7,822 nucleotides of DNA from JBBRLG01 sp038231495. Lineage in GTDB: Bacteria; Planctomycetota; Planctomycetia; Gemmatales; Gemmataceae. The DNA lies in assembly GCA_038231495.1 (NCBI GenBank), contig JBBRLG010000363.1, forward strand, positions 1-7,822, written 5' to 3'. Every line of letters starts with the position of its first letter. The first letter of the stretch is position 1. Under the pieces are notes generated by a model that worked only from the letters and a program-made list of their open reading frames with translations, did no database searches and had not been told where the DNA came from. Shown here piece after piece: positions 1 through 6,283 of the stretch. A program made the position numbers and the translations under genes.

Positions 1-76
1 AAGGGGGGGGCAGGGGGGGTTAAGACGGGTTGCTGCACACGGTCATGGCGCTCATTCCACCCCCCCTGCCCCCCTT
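1..76. repeat. Poly-G/C imperfect palindrome at left edge
   Basis: Bases 1-20 (AA, eight G, CA, seven G, T) are the reverse complement of bases 59-76 (A, seven C, TG, six C, TT) apart from two extra bases in the left arm. About 38 bases lie between the arms. A further run of eight G follows at 82-89. It lies downstream of tagJ, which ends at 191 and reads leftward, so it could form a stem in that transcript. No T-tract follows on either strand, so I do not call it a terminator. The element may continue beyond base 1. Confidence 0.6.
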
Positions 77-99
77 CGTAAGGGGGGGGAGTGTTCACC

Positions 100-189
100 A
101 CTCCGGTCGCTTACGCTCCCATCTCGCCAATTTGCGACTGAAATCAGTCGCTGTAACTACTCCGGTCGCTTACGCTCCCGGCTCGCCAA
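100..189. repeat. 31-bp direct repeat pair (100-130 and 159-189) around a small hairpin
   Basis: The 21-base unit ACTCCGGTCGCTTACGCTCCC occurs at 100-120 and again at 159-179. The match continues through CTCGCCAA, giving 31 bases with two mismatches and a period of 59. Between the copies is a perfect 7-bp stem, GCGACTG (134-140), loop AAAT, CAGTCGC (145-151). The unit shares GTAAGCG and CGACCG wording with the repeat near 5083-5105 on the other strand. It is probably a dispersed intergenic repeat family. Two copies are too few for a CRISPR call. Confidence 0.65.
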
Positions 190-190
190 A

Positions 191-979
191 TCAACCCGTT
201 GTCAACTCCTTCAGTTCCAAAATAGCCCGGCCCTCGTCGCCGACCAGGAAATTCCGCTGCCCGACGCCCCGCACCGGCTCGCCGTTGCCGCCGCGCCAGT
301 CCGTGACCTGGCCCAGGGCCAACTTCTCGTCCGCCTCGGCCGGAGACCCGGCGTAAATCGTCGGCAGAAAAACCTCGCCGTCCGGCCCGCCCCGCACGAC
401 CATGTGAACCCGCTGCCAGAGCAGGTCGCGCGGCCGGACCGGCGGCCGAAACTCGATCAGCTCCACCCGCTCCATCGGTATCCAGTAGTATTTGCCAGTG
501 CTCGTCAGCACTTCAAAAAAGCTGGCGGTCAGGTCGTCCAGGTCGCGGAAGTCCGCGAAAGGTTGCCCGTCGCAGACGCCGGACACTTTTACGCGCCGTT
601 CCTCGGCCTGCGCCAGGGCCGTGGCCGCCTCGGCCTTCTTGCCGTCGCGCAACAGGATCGACGCCTCCAGGTGCAGTTTCAGCACCGGGTCCGGCACGTC
701 CAGGAAATCTGGCAACCGCCCGTCCGTGTAGAAGTGCTGCCGCGCCTGTTCGGCTCGCAACAATTGCCGGAACAGCGCGACGGCCAGGGCCGCCGCCGGG
801 TCAAGTTGGAGTAGTGTGTCCAGCTGAAGGTCCGCCCGTTCCAGGTGGCCGGCGAAGCACAGCAGTTCGCAGAAGAAGGTGCGGCGGGCCACGTCCGAGG
901 GAGCCTGCTTGACCTCCGCCGCGCTGGCCGCGATGGCTTCCTTCAGCCGCCCGGCGTCGAAAAATTGGCGAGCGTTCAT
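191..979 (-). CDS. tagJ: TagJ/ImpE-type T6SS accessory protein (262 aa)
   Basis: A cytoplasmic accessory protein of the T6SS sheath-recycling step. In Pseudomonas aeruginosa the homologue HsiE1 binds a TssB helix and the N-domain of ClpV; that role is inferred here from family membership. The N-terminal half (1-130) is helical and TPR-like, beginning with the typical phrase FFDAGRLKEAI. The C-terminal half has the ImpE signature: FRDLDDLTASFFEVLTSTG (144-162), YYWIPMERVELIEF (164-177), RPRDLLWQ (182-189), VFLPTIYAGS (203-212) and GVGQRNFLVGDE (238-249). The length is normal. I chose the ATG at 979 because a GAGGA lies 11 bases upstream and the protein then begins like its relatives. An in-frame ATG at 997 would add six residues but has only a weak ribosome site. 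It follows tssC2 by 34 bases and is surely in the same transcript. In the imp order tssE would come next, but only repeats remain before the edge. Confidence 0.9.
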   Translation of the reverse strand: MNARQFFDAGRLKEAIAASAAEVKQAPSDVARRTFFCELLCFAGHLERADLQLDTLLQLDPAAALAVALFRQLLRAEQARQHFYTDGRLPDFLDVPDPVLKLHLEASILLRDGKKAEAATALAQAEERRVKVSGVCDGQPFADFRDLDDLTASFFEVLTSTGKYYWIPMERVELIEFRPPVRPRDLLWQRVHMVVRGGPDGEVFLPTIYAGSPAEADEKLALGQVTDWRGGNGEPVRGVGQRNFLVGDEGRAILELKELTTG

Positions 980-990
980 GTGCGGTGCGG

Positions 991-995
991 TCCTC
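991..995 (-). promoter_or_regulatory. Ribosome binding site of tagJ (decides the start)
   Basis: GAGGA on the minus strand, with 11 bases between it and the ATG ending at 979. It overlaps the codons of the alternative start at 997, which itself has no good purine-rich site upstream. This favours the shorter protein. Confidence 0.5.
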
Positions 996-1013
996 ATGGG
1001 CAGCGGGCGGAAT

Positions 1014-2579
1014 TCACCTGGCCTTGCCGGGTGTCAAGGTCGTCGTCAGTCGGATCGAAGTGGCCACCTGGTCGAGCTGGGCGTGCGGCTTCAGGTGGAC
1101 CACGCACAGAAAACTGCCGGGCTTCCCCGGATGTTCGCGAATCTGCACCTGGGCCTCGCGCAACGGCGATTTCGCCCGCGTCTCTTCGTCGGGACTGTCG
1201 CTCGACACGGTGTAATCGCCGAGCCAGCGCTGCAAATACTCCTCGCACAGCGACGGCGTCGAGAAGGAGCCGATCTTGTCGCGGGCCATCACTTTCAGGT
1301 AGTGGGCGAATCGCGACACGCACAGGATGTATTGCAGCATCGCCGACAGGCGGGCGTTGGCCGTGGCCGTCGCTTCCTGAAAATGGGCGGGCAGGTGCAG
1401 CGACTGGTTGCCGTAAAACGCCGCCACGTCCGTGTCCCGGCAATGACACAACGGGATGAACCCGAGGTCGCCCAGGTCGCGGTCCACGTGGTCGGTAACG
1501 ATGCCGTCGGTCGAGGGCCGCGGCGCCACGCGCGGCCGATCGGTGCGGTGCGAGTGGACGGTCAGGTCGGTCACCAACCCGCCGGCCAGGAAGCCCGTCG
1601 GCACGCCGCGAATCTCGGCAAACCAGCCGCTGGTGACGAAGGCGCGCACCAGAATGCCGCCGAACGCATACGCCGCGTTGCCCCACAGGTATTGCCCCAG
1701 GTCCGGGGCCGCGGTCTCCTCGGAAAAGCAGAAATCATCGACGTGCCCTCCCCGGCCGTCGTAGGGCAACCGCATCAGGACGCGCGGCAGGGTCAAGCCG
1801 ATGAACCGCGTGTCTTCGGTGTGGCGCAGCACGCGCCAGGCCGCGTAGTCGATGCCCTGGAAGGTCCGCGACAGGTGCAGCGGTTTCTCGAATTCCGCGA
1901 AGCCGTCGAACTCGAACAGCGACGGGTGGACGGCGGTAATGAACGGCGCGAACGCCGCCGCCGCCACGAACGACAGTTCCCGCAGCGCCCGCACGTCGTC
2001 CGTCGGCGATTCCGGACTGACGCGGTGGCAAATTTCGTAATCGCCGAGCAGGACGCCGAACGGCTGACCGCCGGGCGTGCCGAACTCCTCGTCGTAGACC
2101 TTCTTGAAAAGCTGGCTCTGGTCGTATTCGAGCGCCCGTTCCAGGTCGCGGCACACTTCCTTCCAGGTGAGTTGCAGCACGCGGACCTTGACGGCGGCCC
2201 CTTCGGGCACTTGCCGTACGAGGTAGTGCAGGCCGCGCCAGGACGCCTCCAGTTTCTGAAACGCGGGGTGGTGCAGGATGACGTTGGTCTGGCGGGCGAG
2301 CAAACGGTCGATGCGGGCCACGTCCTGGGTTAGCAGGCGGACGACCTGTGCCTTGGTGACGGCCCCGGTCAGTCGGGTCAACCACAGGGCCAGCGCCTTC
2401 CAGAGCGATTTCTCGCGGAGAAACCGTTCCACCAAGTCGCCGGCCGGCTCGTCGCCCGGCGCGGCGGCCAGAATTTGATCGAGGAGGCTTACCGTGGACG
2501 CGGGCGCAGGCTTCCCGGCTCGCGCGCCCGCCGGGGGTGGTCCGGGAGTGAGCGCATCGGCGGCGGATCGTACGCCCAT
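1014..2579 (-). CDS. tssC2: Second T6SS sheath large subunit, TssC2/ImpD type (521 aa)
   Basis: A paralogue of the large sheath protein TssC (VipB/ImpC family), presumed to be built into the cytoplasmic contractile sheath with TssB. Conserved family blocks are visible: HHPAFQKLEASWRGLHYLV (103-121), EFGTPGGQPFGVLLGDYE (165-182), LGFIPLCHCRDTD (372-384), FYGNQS (388-393), RFAHYLKVMARDKIGSF (423-439) and PGKPGSFLCVVHLKP (484-498). FYGNQS, where tssC1 has FFGAQS, marks the ImpD-like branch. The first 30 residues are rich in Pro, Ala and Gly and look disordered, unlike tssC1. The C-terminus (SIRLTTTLTPGKAR) also departs from the usual TssC ending. The start is supported by GAGGGG five bases upstream (2585-2590). 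It lies 243 bases after tssC1, across a MITE-like repeat, and 34 bases before tagJ. The reading frame is intact, so I see no sign of decay. Confidence 0.92.
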   Translation of the reverse strand: MGVRSAADALTPGPPPAGARAGKPAPASTVSLLDQILAAAPGDEPAGDLVERFLREKSLWKALALWLTRLTGAVTKAQVVRLLTQDVARIDRLLARQTNVILHHPAFQKLEASWRGLHYLVRQVPEGAAVKVRVLQLTWKEVCRDLERALEYDQSQLFKKVYDEEFGTPGGQPFGVLLGDYEICHRVSPESPTDDVRALRELSFVAAAAFAPFITAVHPSLFEFDGFAEFEKPLHLSRTFQGIDYAAWRVLRHTEDTRFIGLTLPRVLMRLPYDGRGGHVDDFCFSEETAAPDLGQYLWGNAAYAFGGILVRAFVTSGWFAEIRGVPTGFLAGGLVTDLTVHSHRTDRPRVAPRPSTDGIVTDHVDRDLGDLGFIPLCHCRDTDVAAFYGNQSLHLPAHFQEATATANARLSAMLQYILCVSRFAHYLKVMARDKIGSFSTPSLCEEYLQRWLGDYTVSSDSPDEETRAKSPLREAQVQIREHPGKPGSFLCVVHLKPHAQLDQVATSIRLTTTLTPGKAR

Positions 2580-2671
2580 TCGGTCCCCTCACGGAACAAG
2601 GCCGGACTTCGCGGCACTGCGAAGGTTTCAACACAGGCGAACCGGGGACTTTCGCCCCTCGTGGGAGTATC

Positions 2672-2785
2672 TAGTGCGGGATCAAGGGGCTTGCTTTTTT
2701 CTTTGGAGTGCGGCGGCTCGACGCCGCACTCCAAAGAGCCGCCGGCACTACCAATGAGACGAAACACGTCCTTGATCCCGCACTA
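2672..2785. repeat. MITE-like palindromic element between tssC1 and tssC2
   Basis: Perfect 16-bp inverted repeats, TAGTGCGGGATCAAGG (2672-2687) and its complement (2770-2785), enclose 82 bases. Both ends carry TA, the target duplicated by IS630/Tc1-mariner elements. Inside is a second perfect palindrome: a 15-bp stem (2701-2715 with 2722-2736, CTTTGGAGTGCGGCG) around a 6-base loop. No credible coding frame exists within it. The size and shape fit a non-autonomous miniature element inserted in the sheath operon. The mobile origin is inference; the repeats are seen directly. In the tssC1-tssC2 transcript it would fold as a long double stem. Confidence 0.65.
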
Positions 2786-2822
2786 TAAGCCCCCGGCGCG
2801 CCTCGGGTTTTGAAACCGCCTT

Positions 2823-4319
2823 TTAACCGCCCATCTGCGGAATGCGCGCGACCATGCGCAGCGACGCGGTCAACTCTTCCATTTGCAGCCACGGCCGCAA
2901 GTAAGCCACCGCGTTGTACGAGCCGGGTTTGCCGGGGACTTCCTTGACCTCGACCTTCGCCTCGCGCAACGGGAACTTGGCCTTGGTTTCCGCCCCCGCC
3001 TTTTCGTTGTTGTTGACGTAATTGCTGATCCAGCGGTTCAGCCATTCCTCGCAATTGGACGCTTCCATGAACGACCCCACCTTGTCGCGGGCCATCACCT
3101 TGAGGTAATGGGCGAACCGCGACGTGGCCATGAGGTACGGCAACCGGGCCGAGATGGCGGCATTGGAAGTCGCTTCGGGCCGGTCGTACTTCTTCGGCTT
3201 CTGCGTCGATTGGGCGCCGAAGAACACCGCGTAATCGGTGTTCTTGTAATGGCACAACGGCAGGAAACCCAGCTTACTCAATTCCGCCTCGCGCCGGTCC
3301 GTGATGCCGATCTCGGTGGGGCACTTCAGGTCGGGGTCGCCGTCGTCGCTGATGAACGTGTGGGCCGGCAACCCTTCCACCTTGCCGCCGCCTTCGGCCC
3401 CGCGGATGGCCGTGCAGAAGCCGGACTTGGCGAAGGAGTCGGTCAGCCGGGTGCCCATGACGTAGGCGGCGTTCATCCACGCGTAGTGGTCGTGCGGCAC
3501 CGGCCGGCCCTTGCCCTTGGCGTCCAACGCGACTTCCTCGAAATCGAACTCCTCGATCGGCTTGGTCTTGGAGCCGTACGGCAGCCGCGACAGCACGCGT
3601 GGCATCACCAGGGTCGCGAACCGGGAATCCTCCGTCTCGCGGTACGACCGCCATTTGGCGTACTCGACGGTCTCGAAGATTTTTTCCAGATCGCGCGGCT
3701 TGGACAGTTCATTCCAGCTGTCGAAGCCGAACAGGCCGGGCGCCGCCGCACTGATGAACGGGCAGAAACCCGCCGCCGCGACGTTGGACATCTTGGAGAG
3801 CAACTCAATGTCGTCGGGATGGTTGCTGAATTCGTAATCGCCGATCAGCGCGCCGTACGGCTCGCCGCCGGGGGTGCCGAATTCGTTTTCGTAGAGCTTT
3901 TTGAAAGCCTGGCTCTGGTCGAATTCGGAGGCCTTGTTCAGGTCCTTGAACAGTTCCTTCTTGCCGACGTTCATCACCTTGATCTTCAAGGTGGCGCCCG
4001 TTTCGGTATTCATGACGAGGTGGTGCAGGCCGCGCCACGACCCTTCCAGCTTCTGAAATTCGGGGTGGTGCAGGATCGCGGCCAGCTGCTTGGACAGGGC
4101 CTCGTCGATCGCCTTCATGCCGGCCTTGATCGTCTGGCCGACGTTCTTGTCAAAGGTGACGGTGCCCTTGAGGACTTCATTGACCAGGGTGCCCACGAGG
4201 TCTTCGGCGCGCGGCCGTTCGGACTGGCGGGTGGAGGACAGAAGCTCGTCCAGGAGGTTGCCCTCCTTGACGACGGTTTGCGCCTCCGCTCCGGGTTGGG
4301 CCTGTTTCTCCGTGCTCAT
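2823..4319 (-). CDS. tssC: T6SS contractile sheath large subunit TssC (498 aa)
   Basis: The main large subunit of the T6SS sheath (TssC/VipB/ImpC/EvpB). It pairs with TssB to make the contractile tube around the Hcp tube in the cytoplasm. Family blocks are textbook: HHPEFQKLEGSWRGLHHLV (84-102), FGTPGGEPYGALIGDYEF (147-164), IRGAEGGGKVEGLPAHTF (305-322), CPTEIGITDRREAELSKLGF (333-352), FFGAQSTQKPKKYD (366-379), RFAHYLKVMARDKVGSF (401-417) and PGKPGSYNAVAYLRP (462-476). The ending SLRMVARIPQMG matches the usual TssC C-terminus. The length is normal. The start has GGGAG eight bases upstream (4328-4332), inside the end of tssB. Only four bases separate the tssB stop from this ATG, so the two are probably translationally coupled, which suits their one-to-one assembly. 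Confidence 0.97.
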   Translation of the reverse strand: MSTEKQAQPGAEAQTVVKEGNLLDELLSSTRQSERPRAEDLVGTLVNEVLKGTVTFDKNVGQTIKAGMKAIDEALSKQLAAILHHPEFQKLEGSWRGLHHLVMNTETGATLKIKVMNVGKKELFKDLNKASEFDQSQAFKKLYENEFGTPGGEPYGALIGDYEFSNHPDDIELLSKMSNVAAAGFCPFISAAAPGLFGFDSWNELSKPRDLEKIFETVEYAKWRSYRETEDSRFATLVMPRVLSRLPYGSKTKPIEEFDFEEVALDAKGKGRPVPHDHYAWMNAAYVMGTRLTDSFAKSGFCTAIRGAEGGGKVEGLPAHTFISDDGDPDLKCPTEIGITDRREAELSKLGFLPLCHYKNTDYAVFFGAQSTQKPKKYDRPEATSNAAISARLPYLMATSRFAHYLKVMARDKVGSFMEASNCEEWLNRWISNYVNNNEKAGAETKAKFPLREAKVEVKEVPGKPGSYNAVAYLRPWLQMEELTASLRMVARIPQMGG

Positions 4320-4323
4320 GGTT

Positions 4324-4848
4324 TCAGCTCCCTTGTTCTGTCGAGGTTCCGGAGGCTTTCCCTCCCAGATCGGCGGACAACTTCTTCAACTCGTCGGTGT
4401 TCTGCAGCACGCGCTCGAGGACGTTTTCCAAATCCTCCGAGCGATCGACCTTGGTAAGCAGGTCGCGCAGCTTGTCGCGGGTTTCGAGCAGCTTTTTCAG
4501 CGGCTCGACCTGCTTGACGACCTGGCCCGGCTCGAAGTCCTCGATCGATTTGAACTTCATCTGGAGGGCGAGTTCACTGTTGTCGCCCTTGAGGGTGTTT
4601 TCCACCTTGATGTTCAGGCCGGGGGTCATGCGTCCCATGACGTCGTTGAAGTTGTCCCGGTCGATTTGGATGAATTTGCGATCCTTCATAGGTTTGAGCG
4701 GCTCGGTGGGGTTGCCCGAAAAGTCGCCGAGCACGCCCACGACGAAGGGCAGTTCCTTTTGGATTTCCGCGCCTTCGGTTTCCACCTGGTAAGAAATGTG
4801 GACCCTCGGCTTCCGCACCCGTTCCAATTTATCGTGAATGCTGCCCAT
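4324..4848 (-). CDS. tssB: T6SS contractile sheath small subunit TssB (174 aa)
   Basis: The small sheath subunit (TssB/VipA/ImpB), which interlocks with TssC. Hallmarks are MGSIHDKLERVRKPRVHISY (1-20), ELPFVVGVLGDFSG (32-45), LKPMKDRKFIQIDRDNFNDV (51-70), FKSIEDFEPGQVV (99-111) and a helical tail LLETRDKLRDLLTKVDRSED (120-139). The C-terminal helix region is where TagJ-class systems bind TagJ. The frame stays open upstream to an ATG at 4914, which would add 22 residues. I reject that start because the family begins at SIHDKLERVRKPRVH, AGAGGG lies eight bases before 4848, and the extension runs into a palindromic repeat. This is the only TssB in the window although two TssC proteins are encoded. 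Confidence 0.97.
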   Translation of the reverse strand: MGSIHDKLERVRKPRVHISYQVETEGAEIQKELPFVVGVLGDFSGNPTEPLKPMKDRKFIQIDRDNFNDVMGRMTPGLNIKVENTLKGDNSELALQMKFKSIEDFEPGQVVKQVEPLKKLLETRDKLRDLLTKVDRSEDLENVLERVLQNTDELKKLSADLGGKASGTSTEQGS

Positions 4849-4856
4849 GATCGACG

Positions 4857-4862
4857 CCCTCT
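4857..4862 (-). promoter_or_regulatory. Ribosome binding site of tssB (decides the start)
   Basis: AGAGGG on the minus strand with eight bases to the ATG ending at 4848. It supports the short N-terminus over the ATG at 4914. Confidence 0.6.
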
Positions 4863-4891
4863 GCCAATGGGAAAGGAACCTGAAACCGCCC

Positions 4892-4980
4892 ACGAACCGG
4901 CCCCGTAGCCGCAAGCGGCCCGCTTGCTGGCTTCTGCGCGGGCTCAGCCTGTAAGCGAGCCGCTTGCGGCAACGAACCGG
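4892..4980. repeat. Palindrome bracketed by 9-bp direct repeats, upstream of tssB
   Basis: Arms 4905-4925 (GTAGCCGCAAGCGGCCCGCTT) and 4953-4973 are inverted copies matching at 19 of 21 positions, with a 27-base loop. Exact copies of ACGAACCGG flank it at 4892-4900 and 4972-4980, like a target-site duplication around a 71-base insert. The right direct repeat overlaps the last two bases of the arm. In a tssB leader transcript this would be a strong hairpin about 57 bases before the start codon. Insertion by a mobile element is inference. Confidence 0.55.
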
Positions 4981-4989
4981 ATAAGCAGA

Positions 4990-5018
4990 AGAATACCAGA
5001 CGGTAATTCAGTTGCCAG
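4990..5018 (-). promoter_or_regulatory. Possible sigma-70 promoter for tssBC
   Basis: On the minus strand CTGGCA (5018-5013), a 17-base spacer and TATTCT (4995-4990). Each hexamer matches the consensus at four of six positions, and TGG just before the -10 gives an extended -10 form. It falls in the only AT-rich patch of the gap. A transcript would start near 4983 and carry a leader of about 135 bases including the palindrome. This is weak evidence, from base pattern only. Confidence 0.25.
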
Positions 5019-5097
5019 TATTTTTTTACGGAAACGCACGATTTTTCGATGAACAGCGGGCGATCGGAAATTTCGGAGCCGCGACCGTAAGGGAGCG

Positions 5098-5162
5098 AGC
5101 CTCCCACATAAGCGGGGGGAGGAAGCCGCGAATACGGACTCCCCCCGCTTACGCGGGAGGGC
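5098..5162. repeat. GC-rich hairpin just downstream of tssA
   Basis: The arms are 5098-5121 and 5139-5162. The core TAAGCGGGGGGAG (5109-5121) is exactly complementary to 5139-5151, and CCTCCC (5100-5105) pairs with GGGAGG (5155-5160). The loop is 17 bases. It begins 15 bases past the tssA stop. No T-run follows on the minus strand, so it is not a standard intrinsic terminator, though it could stabilise or end the tssA message by other means. The CCCCCCGCTTACG wording resembles the other intergenic repeats of the window. Confidence 0.6.
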
Positions 5163-5176
5163 TGCGCCCTAAAGTC

Positions 5177-6283
5177 TCACGGACTTTCCGGCGGCCGGAT
5201 GCCGACCTGTTTGAAGGCTCCCTGGCGCGCCGGGTCGTCGGCAATCAACTCGGTGAGCAACTCCGGCAAGGACATGCGCCCCCAACGCACGGCCTGTTCG
5301 ATGGCGTAGGAAACCGGCGAATGCGGCTCGCCGCGTCGGAAATACTCGGCCACCTTCAGCAGGGCGCGGAAGGCTTCTTCGCGGTTGCGCAGGGCGCCGT
5401 CGCTCCGGCCCGCGGCCGCCCCGTCCGGTGCCGCAACCCCGGCCGCGACCTCGGCCTCGGCCGCTGCCGCGTCCTCCGCGATGGCGGCCAGCTTGGCGGC
5501 GGCGACGTGGCGCACCGCGTCCAAACAGGCCGTCAGGGTCTGCCGAATGTTCGCGGCGGGCGGCGCGTCGCTGCCACACTTTTCCTCCAGCACTTGGCCC
5601 AGGCTGGCGAATTCGGTAAGGCAGGCCGTCACGTCCTCGACCAGCGCCTGGAAAAAAGCCGCCGGCGTTTCGGCCACGGCACGCTCGAACAGCGCCATCG
5701 AAACGGCACCCTGGTTGGTCCGATTCTCGCGCTCCCGCTCGTCCTGGATGTTGCCGACCAACAGGGCTTGCTGGTAATGATACAGGGCGAACGGGCCGGC
5801 CGTGTTGCCCTCGGTCAACGGCACCCGGCCGATGGGGTTAATCAGGGTGCCTTCGGCCTCGACGCCGTTCAGCCCGGCGAGGGGCGCGACGCGCGTTTCG
5901 ATGCCGTCCTCGTCGGGCAGCGGGTAGAGGCCGTCCCAGAAGCGCTCGGCGAGTTCGCGGGCCAGGCGAAAGCCGTCGCGCAAGCCGGGAAACCCGTGCA
6001 GGCGCACCAGGGCTTCGATCGCGTACGCCGTGACTTCCAAATCCTTGGACCGCTCGCCGAGGAGTTTGACGCCGGCGTTCAGGACGGGACGCCAGTCCGG
6101 CGGGGTCGTCGGTTCGCCGCCCATCATTAGTTGGCGTTCGGCGGTGCGGGCGGCGGTGCGCGCGTCGCGGACGGCGTAGAGGGCGGAGTTGGGCGACACG
6201 TCGTTGCGCAGGTCCTCGCCGACGCCGCTTTCGCCGAGGGGTGCGACGAGTTTGGTCAGGTCAAGCACATCCGGAGACGCCAT
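5177..6283 (-). CDS. tssA: T6SS baseplate/sheath assembly protein TssA, ImpA_N type (368 aa)
   Basis: A cytoplasmic T6SS protein that primes baseplate assembly and tube/sheath growth. The N-terminal ImpA_N domain covers about residues 10-145, with GEDLRND (22-28), DWRPVL (63-68), SKDLEV (79-84), LVRLHGFPGLRDGF (92-105), LAERFWDGLYPLPDEDG (111-127) and RVAPLAGLNG (131-140). A helical middle and an Ala-rich linker (257-296) lead to a short C-terminal domain with REEAFRALLKVAEYFRRGEP (301-320), HSPVSYAIEQAVRWGRMSLP (321-340) and ELLTELI. The short C-terminal domain suits the compact TssA1-like class rather than the long ring-forming or TagA-like ones. GAGGA lies six bases before the start (6290-6294). 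It is the first gene of the block and is divergent from the plus-strand gene at 6430. Confidence 0.93.
   Translation of the reverse strand: MASPDVLDLTKLVAPLGESGVGEDLRNDVSPNSALYAVRDARTAARTAERQLMMGGEPTTPPDWRPVLNAGVKLLGERSKDLEVTAYAIEALVRLHGFPGLRDGFRLARELAERFWDGLYPLPDEDGIETRVAPLAGLNGVEAEGTLINPIGRVPLTEGNTAGPFALYHYQQALLVGNIQDERERENRTNQGAVSMALFERAVAETPAAFFQALVEDVTACLTEFASLGQVLEEKCGSDAPPAANIRQTLTACLDAVRHVAAAKLAAIAEDAAAAEAEVAAGVAAPDGAAAGRSDGALRNREEAFRALLKVAEYFRRGEPHSPVSYAIEQAVRWGRMSLPELLTELIADDPARQGAFKQVGIRPPESP

Larger units (their letters stand above)
4849..5176. other. 328-base gap between tssA and tssB, no gene
   Basis: I see no credible gene here. From right to left it holds a GC-rich hairpin (5098-5162), a GACCGTAAGGGAGCGAGC repeat-like stretch (about 5085-5102), an AT-richer patch (about 4981-5060) that could hold a promoter, and a palindrome bracketed by direct repeats (4892-4980). 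The tssB ribosome site follows. Both the size of the gap and its repeat content are odd for an operon whose other members are tightly packed. Confidence 0.7.

Noticed and set aside
100..189. CRISPR array
   Set aside because: There are only two copies with one short gap that itself contains a hairpin; there is no third repeat and no cas gene.
879..2333. 484-codon open frame on the plus strand, antisense to tssC2
   Set aside because: Same reason: it mirrors a well-supported gene and has no recognisable domain.
2701..2736. Hairpin as an intrinsic terminator of tssC1
   Set aside because: On the minus strand the stem is followed by A residues, not T. The T-run lies on the wrong side for both directions.
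2883..4457. 524-codon open frame on the plus strand, antisense to tssC1
   Set aside because: It is a shadow of the high-GC tssC1/tssB codons. It has no family resemblance, low-complexity Arg/Gly/Val content and no ribosome site.
4849..4914. N-terminal extension of TssB from the ATG at 4914
   Set aside because: The TssB family starts at SIHDKLERVRKPRVH, a good AGAGGG precedes 4848, and the extension runs into a palindromic repeat.
5012..6130. 372-codon open frame on the plus strand, antisense to tssA
   Set aside because: A shadow frame of tssA that starts in the repeat-filled gap. It has no domain and is rich in Arg and Gly.
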